A stretch of 7,815 nt of DNA from an uncultured Clostridia bacterium. Lineage in GTDB: Bacteria; Bacillota; Clostridia; Christensenellales; Borkfalkiaceae. Shown piece after piece: positions 1 through 5,216 of this stretch. The translations under genes were made by a program, and so were the position numbers. The stretch covers positions 1-7,815 of the forward strand of contig CALVPW010000038.1 in the NCBI GenBank assembly GCA_944354085.1, read 5' to 3'. The stretch's first letter is position 1, and every line of letters begins with the position of its first letter. Below the pieces are notes generated by a model. It saw only the letters and a program-made list of their open reading frames with translations, ran no database searches and was not told the origin of the DNA.

Positions 1-138
1 GACTTTCGTGTTGAAATGCTGTTCAGTTGTCAGCCTGTGGCTGGCGGTCGCGGGAAAGCGACGCGAAGATGACCGTTAAAGGGGGAAAACGTTTAACGGT
101 TTATCCATGATATTATGTCCGAAAGGATTTAATATACC
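1..138 (+). other. 23S-5S rRNA internal transcribed spacer with two hairpins
   Basis: This stretch directly precedes the 5S rRNA, has no credible ORF, and resembles the spacer that follows 23S in Firmicutes; the conserved end of 23S itself is not recognisable, so it probably lies just outside. Two stems are visible. One is a perfect 9-bp stem (ACCGTTAAA 72-80 with TTTAACGGT 92-100) with an 11-nt loop. The other is 110-120 with 125-135, closed by a GAAA loop with one T-T mismatch; it can be extended by CCATG 105-109 pairing with CATGG 138-142, which reaches into the first bases of 5S. Inference: these are double-stranded substrates for 5S/23S precursor processing. Confidence 0.75.
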
Positions 139-256
<118 letters not shown>

Positions 257-266
257 TCAACACACG

Positions 267-302
267 GAAACGGATCTCAAAACGAGACCCGTTTCTTTTT
301 TT
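267..302 (+). terminator. rRNA operon terminator 1
   Basis: Stem GAAACGGATCTC (267-278) pairs with GAGACCCGTTTC (284-295) with a single A-C mismatch and a 5-nt AAAAC loop, followed by seven T residues (296-302). It lies 11 nt after the 5S. Confidence 0.92.
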
Positions 303-303
303 C

Positions 304-325
304 GTACTTTGGGCACGAGAGAGCT
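304..325 (+). repeat. Inverted repeat of internal 5S rRNA sequence
   Basis: Bases 304-325 are the reverse complement of 5S bases 196-217 at 20 of 22 positions. Nine and eleven paired bases flank two adjacent mismatches (A205/C316 and C206/A315). In a transcript that passes the first terminator this tail could pair with the 5S interior. Confidence 0.8.
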
Positions 326-339
326 GCGCTCTCTTTTTT
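318..339 (+). terminator. rRNA operon terminator 2 (tandem)
   Basis: A perfect 7-bp stem, AGAGAGC (318-324) with GCTCTCT (328-334), has a TGC loop and runs into a T-tract (334-339). It would back up the first terminator. The left arm also belongs to a segment complementary to 5S rRNA (304-325). Confidence 0.65.
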
Positions 340-371
340 ATGAAAAAAATCGCGACGCTGCGCTCCGCGAG

Positions 372-400
372 TGGAAAAATGCGCGCAGATGTGGTAAAAT
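372..400 (+). promoter_or_regulatory. Putative sigma-A promoter of the GNAT-phosphorylase gene
   Basis: TGGAAA (372-377, 4/6 to TTGACA), 17-nt spacer, TAAAAT (395-400, 5/6 to TATAAT). The predicted start near 407 gives a leader of about 70 nt. It lies after both rRNA terminators, so the gene would not depend on rRNA read-through. Confidence 0.5.
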
Positions 401-477
401 GGTCTTGTAACGCAAAAGGCTGTCTGCACGGGGAAACGTCGCGGACGGACGCAGACAAACCAAACGGGAGAAAGATC

Positions 478-1653
478 ATGATCGTTTACAGCACCCGAAA
501 AAACATCGATAAAACGCAGCTGGAGGCGCTGTTCCTCTCCGTGGGATGGGAATCGGGGAAGTATCCCGACCGCCTGCAAACAGCCGTTTGCGGCTTTGAT
601 ACGGTGTTTTCCGCATGGGACGGCGACCTGCTCGTCGGGCTCATCGCCGCCATGGACGACGGGGCGCTCACCGCCTACGTGCATTATCTTTTGGTGCGCC
701 CTTCCCACCAGGGGCGGGGGATCGGCGGCGTGCTGTTGGAGCAGTTGAAGGCGCATTACGCGGCGTATCACAAGATCGCGCTCATCGGAGAACATCCCGC
801 CGCGGCGTTTTACCGCGCGCACGGATTTTGGGCGGAGACCAACGCCGATCCCATGTATTATTTCCCGACGCATCCCGAATACGCGGCGCCGCACCTTGAA
901 AAATATCCGCTGCTCGAATACGACGGCGCGCAGGACGCCGTGTTCTCGCCCGCCGATTTCGATATCCCCGCCGTCTGTCCCGAAAAGTGCGTGATCGCCT
1001 TTTCGTACGACGAGGTGGAGCTGCTCGCAAAGCGGCTGGGCGCCGAAAAAGTCGACGATATGAAGACGTGCACCGCTTCGCTCCCGCTGTACAGGGTGAA
1101 TATCGAGGGGGAGGCGATCGGGCTGGTATGCGGCTTTTTGGGCGCGGCGGGCGCGGCTGCGCAGCTCGATGAGCTCATCCACCAGGGCGGGCGCAAGTTC
1201 GTGGTGTGCGGCGCGGCAGGGTCTTTATTGGACGCTCCGCTCGGGGCGCTCGTGCTGCCCGAACGTGCCGTGCGCGACGAGGGGGCGAGCTTCCACTATC
1301 TGCCGCCCTCCCGCGAGATCGTCGCCGACGAAGCGCCGCTGCGCGCGATCGCCGCGGTGCTCAAAGAACGGGGCGTTGCTTACACGGTGGGCAAAACGTG
1401 GACGACGGACGGCTTGTACCGCGAGACGCCCGCCAAGGTTGCGCTGCGCCGCAAGGAGGGCTGCACGGTGGTGGAGATGGAGGCGGCTGCCCTGATGGCG
1501 GTCGCGCGTTTCCGCGGCGTACAGCTCGGCTATATCCTCTATTGCGGGGACGATATGTCGGGCGAGACGTACGATCACCGCGCCTTTTTCGAGGCGGAGG
1601 ATGTGCGCGTGCGCGTGGCTTCGTTGGCGCTCGCCTGCTGTAAACGCCTGTAA
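478..1653 (+). CDS. GNAT acetyltransferase fused to nucleoside phosphorylase-like domain
   Basis: The 391-aa protein has two domains. Residues 1 to about 128 are a GNAT N-acetyltransferase: motif A RPSHQGRGIGG (74-84) is the acetyl-CoA pyrophosphate loop, and FYRAHGFW (111-118) is the usual C-terminal motif with the tyrosine often acting as general acid. Residues from about 165 to 388 look like the PNP/uridine phosphorylase superfamily: GAAGSL (245-250) in the phosphate-site position, TDGLYRET (310-317), and VVEMEAAAL (331-339) with the E-M-E ribose-binding signature. Such enzymes split nucleosides with phosphate. The GNAT substrate cannot be read from sequence. ATG 478 is chosen because GGGAG (466-470) sits 7 nt upstream; the frame stays open back to 247, but that part overlaps 5S and both terminators. 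It appears monocistronic, ending at a bidirectional terminator. Domain calls are strong; joint function is unknown. Confidence 0.85.
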   Translation: MIVYSTRKNIDKTQLEALFLSVGWESGKYPDRLQTAVCGFDTVFSAWDGDLLVGLIAAMDDGALTAYVHYLLVRPSHQGRGIGGVLLEQLKAHYAAYHKIALIGEHPAAAFYRAHGFWAETNADPMYYFPTHPEYAAPHLEKYPLLEYDGAQDAVFSPADFDIPAVCPEKCVIAFSYDEVELLAKRLGAEKVDDMKTCTASLPLYRVNIEGEAIGLVCGFLGAAGAAAQLDELIHQGGRKFVVCGAAGSLLDAPLGALVLPERAVRDEGASFHYLPPSREIVADEAPLRAIAAVLKERGVAYTVGKTWTTDGLYRETPAKVALRRKEGCTVVEMEAAALMAVARFRGVQLGYILYCGDDMSGETYDHRAFFEAEDVRVRVASLALACCKRL

Positions 1654-1661
1654 AGAAAGAA

Positions 1662-1690
1662 AAAACCGCGCGTTCCGAACGCGCGGTTTT
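1662..1690. terminator. Bidirectional intrinsic terminator
   Basis: A perfect 13-bp stem (AAAACCGCGCGTT 1662-1674 with AACGCGCGGTTTT 1678-1690) has a 3-nt CCG loop. It is flanked by A-rich sequence on the left and T-rich sequence on the right, so it can serve both the + strand fusion gene and the convergent marR-type gene, whose stop codon begins 2 bases away. Confidence 0.92.
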
Positions 1691-1691
1691 G

Positions 1692-2135
1692 TTATTTTTG
1701 CGTTTTTTCTTGTTGGTGTGCCACCAATTTTTCGACGATGCGGACGAAAGCGTGCGCGTCCTCTTCGCCGATGATCTGCGTGAGCTCGCGGGCGAGCGCA
1801 AGCGAACGCTCGTGCACGGCGAGGTATCCTTCGAGATGTTCGGGCACGATCCGTACAAAGGTGGTGCGTTTGTCCTTGCCCTCGCTGCGTTCCAGATAGC
1901 CCTGCTCCACGAGTGAATCGATGGTGCGGTTAACGAGCGATTTGAGCATGCGCGTTTCCGTCACGATCTCCTTGAAGGAGACGCGCCCGTCGCCGCCCTC
2001 GCAGTAGCGGTGGTAGGCGACCAGCATGACGATGGCTTCGTTATACACCATCCCTTTGGTGATGCGCGTGTTTTTGAGGATACCCGTCAGACGGACCCAA
2101 GCGGTGATGAGTTGCTCTTCCAGACGCTCCTGCAC
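1692..2135 (-). CDS. MarR-family transcriptional regulator
   Basis: This 147-aa protein has the size and layout of MarR repressors: an N-terminal dimerisation helix region, a winged helix-turn-helix at about residues 51-98 (RVSFKEIVTE then LVNRTIDSLVEQGYLERSEG), the wing signature DKR (88-90), and a C-terminal helical dimerisation region. MarR proteins bind short palindromes as dimers and are usually released by small ligands; the ligand here cannot be inferred. GTG 2135 is preferred because GGAG sits 8 nt upstream; GTG 2144, three codons earlier, is the alternative. No ATG start is available downstream of the promoter. It is divergent from the DUF4250 gene, the classical arrangement for control of itself and its neighbour. 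Confidence 0.9.
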   Translation of the reverse strand: MQERLEEQLITAWVRLTGILKNTRITKGMVYNEAIVMLVAYHRYCEGGDGRVSFKEIVTETRMLKSLVNRTIDSLVEQGYLERSEGKDKRTTFVRIVPEHLEGYLAVHERSLALARELTQIIGEEDAHAFVRIVEKLVAHQQEKTQK

Positions 2136-2163
2136 GATATTCACTCCGTGAACTTTTTCCTTG

Positions 2164-2192
2164 ATTATACACCCTGAAAGGACAAATGTCAA
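2164..2192 (-). promoter_or_regulatory. Consensus sigma-A promoter of the MarR gene, with a possible operator
   Basis: Reading the minus strand: TTGACA (2192-2187), 17-nt spacer, TATAAT (2169-2164), both hexamers perfect. A small inverted repeat GACA-AA-TGTC (2181-2190) overlaps the -35 box and is a candidate operator half-site pair, but its arms are only 4 bp. A promoter this strong in front of a repressor gene would suit negative autoregulation (inference). Confidence 0.9.
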
Positions 2193-2214
2193 GGGAAAGC
2201 CGCCGCGCGCCGCG

Positions 2215-2243
2215 TTGCTTTTTTTGCGCGGATATGGTATACT
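2215..2243 (+). promoter_or_regulatory. Putative promoter of the DUF4250 gene cluster
   Basis: TTGCTT (2215-2220), 17-nt spacer, TATACT (2238-2243), with an extended -10 TGG directly upstream (2235-2237). It diverges from the marR promoter, with the two -35 boxes separated by only 22 bp. Confidence 0.7.
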
Positions 2244-2299
2244 GTAAGGGAGCAATACGAACCCGATCAAAGCATTCATGACTTTTTGTGAGGTGCGAT

Positions 2300-2476
2300 A
2301 TGCAGCTTCCCGCGGACGACGGTATTTTATTGAGTATGATCAACATGAAACTGCGCGATGCGTACGACTCTTTGGATGCGCTGTGCGACGATCTCGAACT
2401 TGACCGCGCCGCGCTCGAAGCGCGCTTTGCGGCGCTCGGCGTTGCATACGACGCTGCCGAAAACCGCGTCCGTTGA
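2300..2476 (+). CDS. DUF4250 family small protein
   Basis: The 58-aa acidic protein matches the DUF4250 pattern known from Clostridia: a start like MQLPADDGILLSMINMKLRD, then a short helical part with SLDALCDDLELDRAALEARFAALG and a final YD-AENR. The function of the family is unknown. It has no signal peptide or membrane segment; the middle reads like a small helix-turn-helix-type helical bundle (LCDDLELDRAALEARFAALG), which is only an impression. ATG 2300 is supported by GAGG (2290-2293) 6 nt upstream; an in-frame GTG at 2288 lacks this. It is first in a cluster with the 67-aa gene and the HAD gene. Confidence 0.85.
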   Translation: MQLPADDGILLSMINMKLRDAYDSLDALCDDLELDRAALEARFAALGVAYDAAENRVR

Positions 2477-2487
2477 GAGGACGGGAG

Positions 2488-2520
2488 TTATCCACATTTC
2501 CACAAGGTTAGTGTGGATAA
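2488..2520. promoter_or_regulatory. Inverted pair of perfect DnaA boxes
   Basis: TTATCCACA occurs on the + strand at 2488-2496 and on the minus strand at 2512-2520, within 10-bp inverted arms (GTTATCCACA/TGTGGATAAC, 2487-2521). Weaker 7/9 boxes are ATTTCCACA (2496-2504, +) and TGTGTAAAA (2532-2540, minus sense). The cluster fills the 104-bp gap before the 67-aa gene. DnaA is the known reader of this sequence; what it would do here is open. Confidence 0.8.
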
Positions 2521-2580
2521 CGGGAAAAGAATGTGTAAAATGTCGAAAAGTGCCGCAAAGGAAGCGGCGGGGGAGGCGCA

Positions 2581-2784
2581 ATGTCGGAATACGATCTGAT
2601 GAAGTTGTTTTCGCAGTTCGACGGCGAGGTGAACGAGAGCGATTTCACGCCCGAAGAGCTCATGGAATATCTGACCTATCGCGAGGGAGAGGAAACGCCC
2701 ATGACGCTTGCGCAGTGGAAGCAGGCGTATTTCGAAAAGTACGACGACGTAAAGGATAAAAGCCTGAAAAAGCAGGATTGGTGA
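2581..2784 (+). CDS. Small acidic protein of unknown function, 67 aa
   Basis: I do not recognise a family. The protein is soluble, highly charged and mostly acidic (SQFDGEVNESDFTPEELMEYL; EYLTYREGEETP), with a basic tail (DVKDKSLKKQDW). There is no signal peptide, membrane segment, metal-binding cysteine set or evident helix-turn-helix; aromatic residues and a central TPEELMEYL helix suggest a small folded helical protein. ATG 2581 has a clear GGAGG (2572-2576) 4 nt upstream. Its stop lies 5 nt before the HAD start, so the two are probably co-translated. The gap before it holds the DnaA-box pair, so it may also have its own DnaA-influenced promoter; TAAAAT at 2536-2541 is a possible -10 but no convincing -35 is seen. 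Confidence 0.75.
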   Translation: MSEYDLMKLFSQFDGEVNESDFTPEELMEYLTYREGEETPMTLAQWKQAYFEKYDDVKDKSLKKQDW

Positions 2785-2789
2785 GGGGC

Positions 2790-3497
2790 ATGTCCGCATA
2801 CGACTATCTGATCTTCGACGCCGATCATACCGTGATCGACTTTGACGCCGATGAGCGCCGCGCCTTTGCCGCAGCCTTCCGCGCGGCGGGCATACAGCCG
2901 ACGGCGGACATGGTCGAGGCGTGCTGGGCGTTTTCCGCCAAAAATTGGGGAGATCTCGGGCTGCACGACGTGCACGTGCCCGCCATTCGCGCCCGTTACC
3001 ACGATCTTTATTATACCCATGTCCGCGATATCATGCAATTTGCCGACGAAAAGTACCGCCTCGGCGCGGGCAGGGTGGCGGCGGAACAGGCGTTCAGCGA
3101 AACGCTTTCGCGGGAGGCGCACCCCGTTGAGGATGCGCCCGCCGTGCTGCGGGCGCTCGCCGCGCGCTATCGGCTGTGCATCGCCACCAACGGGCTCACC
3201 GCCATGCAGGTGGGGCGGCTCGCGGGGCTTGCGCCACTCTTTTGCCGCGTCTTTATTTCGGAGGAGATGGGGTGCATCAAGCCCGACCCCGCCTTCTTTT
3301 TCACGATGACGGAACAGCTCGGCACGACGGCGGAACGCTGCCTGATGGTGGGGGATTCGCTCGCGTCCGACGTCGCGGGCGCGAACGCCGCGGGGATGGA
3401 CTGCGTCTGGTTCTCCCGCCGCGGCGAGGCGCTGCCGCAAGGCGTGCGCGTACGGGCGGTCATCCGCCATCTGAACGAACTGCTGCAATGGCTGTAA
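2790..3497 (+). CDS. HAD-superfamily nucleotidase-like phosphatase (YjjG type)
   Basis: The 235-aa protein carries all four HAD motifs: I, FDADHT (9-14, nucleophile D10 and acid D12); II, ATNG (132-135, T133); III, K164 in GCIKPDPAFF; IV, GDSLASD (188-194). The region between motifs I and II is the alpha-helical cap of subfamily I. The stretch NGLTAMQVGRL...VFISEEMGCIKPDP closely follows E. coli YjjG, a pyrimidine nucleotidase that removes phosphate from non-canonical nucleotides, so a cytosolic house-cleaning or nucleotide-salvage role is plausible; the substrate is not proven. ATG 2790 gives the usual N-terminus just ahead of motif I, although its Shine-Dalgarno (GAGG 2783-2786) is close at 3 nt, suggesting coupling to the preceding gene. 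In-frame TTG 2778 and GTG 2781 are less likely starts. Confidence 0.9.
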   Translation: MSAYDYLIFDADHTVIDFDADERRAFAAAFRAAGIQPTADMVEACWAFSAKNWGDLGLHDVHVPAIRARYHDLYYTHVRDIMQFADEKYRLGAGRVAAEQAFSETLSREAHPVEDAPAVLRALAARYRLCIATNGLTAMQVGRLAGLAPLFCRVFISEEMGCIKPDPAFFFTMTEQLGTTAERCLMVGDSLASDVAGANAAGMDCVWFSRRGEALPQGVRVRAVIRHLNELLQWL

Positions 3498-3498
3498 T

Positions 3499-3540
3499 AC
3501 AAGGCGCCGCCCGCTGCTTTCGCCGCGGGCGGCGCCTTGT
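3499..3540 (+). terminator. Strong hairpin after the HAD gene, probable terminator
   Basis: A perfect 16-bp GC-rich stem (3499-3514 with 3525-3540) has a 10-nt TGCTTTCGCC loop and begins one base after the HAD stop codon. The following sequence (TATAACTCC) is a poor U-tract, so termination may be weak and the hairpin may mainly protect the mRNA 3' end. Confidence 0.65.
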
Positions 3541-3544
3541 TATA

Positions 3545-3596
3545 ACTCCCTCAGACTCGGTTACGCTCGACAGCTCCCGCTAAGAGGGCGCCGAGG
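3545..3596 (+). repeat. Palindromic dispersed repeat, copy A1
   Basis: A 52-nt unit beginning ACTCCCTCAG and ending GGCGCCGAGG, with CTCCCGCTAAGAGGG as the near-palindromic core. It matches A2 at 48 of 52 positions. Similar elements are, from general knowledge, widespread between genes in gut Clostridia. Confidence 0.85.
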
Positions 3597-3598
3597 CG

Positions 3599-3650
3599 AC
3601 TCCCTCAGTCTCGCTTGCGCTCGACAGCTCCCTCTAAGAGGGCGCCGAGG
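3599..3650 (+). repeat. Palindromic dispersed repeat, copy A2
   Basis: Second 52-nt unit, offset from A1 by exactly 54 bp, with four substitutions. Its core CTCCCTCTAAGAGGG keeps the pairing that A1 has lost at one base (CTCCCGC), so A2 looks closer to the ancestral form. Confidence 0.85.
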
Positions 3651-3675
3651 GCTATGGCAGGCTCGCGCACACCCT

Positions 3676-3722
3676 CTCGCCTCCCTCCATGAGGGAGGTG
3701 CCCCGCAGGGGCGGTGGGAGTT
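3676..3722 (-). repeat. Palindromic dispersed repeat, copy B1 (reverse orientation)
   Basis: A 47-nt unit with palindrome CCTCCCTC-CAT-GAGGGAGG (3680-3698), a second small hairpin CCCC-GCA-GGGG (3701-3711) and the end CGGTGGGAGTT. Read on the minus strand it has the same order of parts as A1/A2: ACTCCC, hairpin, then CTCCCTCATGGAGGG. Confidence 0.8.
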
Positions 3723-3781
3723 CTCGCCTCCCTCTATGAGGGAGGTGGCTGCGCGGCACCACCGCGCAGACGGTGGGAGTT
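3723..3781 (-). repeat. Palindromic dispersed repeat, copy B2 (reverse orientation)
   Basis: A 59-nt unit directly abutting B1. It shares CTCGCCTCCCTC and GAGGGAGGTG at one end and CGGTGGGAGTT at the other, but its second hairpin is a different sequence: TGCGCGG (3750-3756) with CCGCGCA (3762-3768), 7 bp. Pairing is conserved where sequence is not. Confidence 0.8.
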
Positions 3782-3799
3782 TGCAGGTGCGGGCGTTTG

Positions 3800-5032
3800 T
3801 CAGAATTTATCTGCCAGCGAAAAGCGGAAGGTGTGCGACGCTTCGCCGTAGTGCTCGTTGGCGACCCAATAGACGGTTTTTTCGGTGAGATCGTATACGA
3901 CGCTGTGCACGGTGAGGCTGTTGCTGTCGTCGTTCGTCCAATTGCGTCTGCCGACGCTCGCCAGAATGTCCATGGCGGCGTCCATGTCTTCCACGACGCC
4001 GTCGGTGGCGGAGAGCTGCGCGTAGATGTGGTCGTAACGGTCTTTGCCGTGCTTCGTCTCGCCCTCGCCGTAATAGCCGGGCTGCAGGATGAAGTTGGTG
4101 ATCCACTGATAGTCCGCCGCGCCCTCGGCTTCGCCGATGTGCGCATCGTCGTCGTTGCGGATGACGTGCAGGGTGCGTGCGGAACCGTCGTTATCCGTGA
4201 GGTTGGTGCCGTTCGTCCATTCGAGGATGGCGCTCGCACCCGTCGCGTCGGCGATCATGTAATGGAAGGATGTGCCTGCGGAATCGTGCATGTCGTAGCC
4301 CTCGATCATCTCGATCGCCTCGTCCACCGTGGCGCAGTAGTCCAAGATCATGCGCATCATGGTCGTGGAGGTGATATCGGGCTTATTCGTCTGCTGGTCG
4401 GTGGCGACCGTCGTCGCCCCCTGATAGCTCATAAAAATGCCGCAGCTCAGCCCCTTCTCGTTCATGCCGTCGAGGGGCGCGTAAGGCGCGGCGAGGCAGG
4501 TGATCTTGTTGAGGAGCCCCTCCACGTCCTTATCCTGATCCATCCCCAAAAATTGCAGATCGACGGTGCTCACCGAGGCGTATCTTCCGTTTTCGGGCTT
4601 CGTGAACACGATCGCCGTGTTCGTCTCGTCAAAATCGTAATTGCGGGCAAAGAGGCGGCTCCCCGTCGGCGTTTTTGCCGTAAAGGCGCTGCAATTGATG
4701 GAGCTTTGCTCGATGCTCATATCGATGAGCCCGCGCGTGATGCTGTCGGTGATAAAGCCGATGAGCTCGTCGTCGCTCGAAGCGCCGCCCTGCTCGAGGA
4801 AGGCGTCAAAATAGTACCCGCCCGAAATGTCCATACGGTACACCGCGCCGTCCTGATGGCTTGCATCGCGGTCGATGAGCTTGCGGAAGGACGAAACGCT
4901 TGCGATCTCGTGCCGCCATACGATGGCTGCCGCGCCCACGAGCGCGCACAGCACGATGAGCACGGCGCACAGCACGATCGCTACGATCTTCACCCATTTG
5001 GGCGAACGCTTTTTTGTAGTCTCTTGTTGCAT
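3800..5032 (-). CDS. Membrane-anchored linear amide C-N hydrolase (choloylglycine hydrolase/Ntn type)
   Basis: The 410-aa protein has a basic N-terminus (KKRSPKWVK) and one membrane helix (about 14-38), then an extracytoplasmic domain. The catalytic part fits the N-terminal-nucleophile amidases of the bile salt hydrolase/penicillin V acylase and acyltransferase (AAT) group: C114 starts NCSAFTAKTPTGSRLFARNYDF, with R130 and D133 at the same spacing as Cys2, Arg18 and Asp21 of bile salt hydrolases; DGMNEKGL (N191) and KDRYDH (R332) match further active-site positions. These enzymes hydrolyse amide bonds of conjugated bile acids, penicillin V, N-acyl amino acids or peptide-like substrates; the substrate here is undetermined. 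ATG 5032 has GGAGGA 7 nt upstream. C114 is far from the N-terminus, so cleavage after N113 would be needed to expose it. It is a monocistronic minus-strand gene with its own promoter. Confidence 0.82.
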   Translation of the reverse strand: MQQETTKKRSPKWVKIVAIVLCAVLIVLCALVGAAAIVWRHEIASVSSFRKLIDRDASHQDGAVYRMDISGGYYFDAFLEQGGASSDDELIGFITDSITRGLIDMSIEQSSINCSAFTAKTPTGSRLFARNYDFDETNTAIVFTKPENGRYASVSTVDLQFLGMDQDKDVEGLLNKITCLAAPYAPLDGMNEKGLSCGIFMSYQGATTVATDQQTNKPDITSTTMMRMILDYCATVDEAIEMIEGYDMHDSAGTSFHYMIADATGASAILEWTNGTNLTDNDGSARTLHVIRNDDDAHIGEAEGAADYQWITNFILQPGYYGEGETKHGKDRYDHIYAQLSATDGVVEDMDAAMDILASVGRRNWTNDDSNSLTVHSVVYDLTEKTVYWVANEHYGEASHTFRFSLADKF

Positions 5033-5048
5033 GAAAATTCCTCCGTAC

Positions 5049-5090
5049 GTTCGGCGGCGCGTCTCTGCGCCGTTCACTTTGTGACCGAAC
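5049..5090 (-). promoter_or_regulatory. Folded 5' leader of the amide hydrolase mRNA
   Basis: Starting at the predicted transcription start (about 5090), the minus strand reads GTTCGG, hairpin TCAC-AAA-GTGA, hairpin GGCGC-AGAGAC-GCGCC, then CCGAAC, which pairs with the first GTTCGG. This three-way junction ends just upstream of the GGAGGA ribosome site. It probably protects the mRNA 5' end; it matches no riboswitch class I know. Confidence 0.55.
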
Positions 5091-5096
5091 TTGTGC

Positions 5097-5125
5097 ATTA
5101 TAGCACGACCGTCAAGCGATGTCAA
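5097..5125 (-). promoter_or_regulatory. Consensus sigma-A promoter of the amide hydrolase gene
   Basis: On the minus strand: TTGACA (5125-5120), 17-nt spacer, TATAAT (5102-5097), both hexamers perfect. It lies 35 bp downstream of the queT terminator, so the gene is independently and probably strongly transcribed. Confidence 0.92.
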
Positions 5126-5159
5126 CAATTTTTATGACATTTTTCAAGGCGGCGGACAG

Positions 5160-5197
5160 CAAAAACGCCGCCCGCGGTTCGGTCGTCGGGGCGGCGT
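5160..5197 (-). terminator. Intrinsic terminator of queT
   Basis: Minus strand ACGCCGCCC (5197-5189) pairs with GGGCGGCGT (5173-5165), a 9-bp GC-rich stem with a 15-nt loop, followed by a short T-run (TTTTG). It lies 20 nt after the queT stop. Confidence 0.78.
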
Positions 5198-5216
5198 GGC
5201 GTTTGTATGAAGCGTT

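Noticed and set aside
1..60. 3' end of 23S rRNA
   Set aside because: The conserved closing sequence of 23S is not recognisable; the stretch reads as spacer.
277..1182. 301-aa minus-strand ORF across 5S-flank and GNAT gene
   Set aside because: It crosses both rRNA terminators, lacks a domain, and is rich in arginine as expected of a shadow frame.
2136..2279. Longer form of the MarR protein starting at 2279
   Set aside because: It would begin upstream of the perfect promoter and adds a segment with no MarR similarity.
2487..2541. Chromosomal replication origin
   Set aside because: No dnaA, dnaN or AT-rich unwinding region nearby; only two strong boxes.
3545..3781. CRISPR array
   Set aside because: Only two copies of each unit, nearly no spacers, internal palindromes and no cas genes.
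3773..5137. Long + strand ORF opposite the amide hydrolase
   Set aside because: No recognisable family, no ribosome site, and the opposite strand carries a motif-rich gene with promoter and Shine-Dalgarno; a GC-driven shadow.
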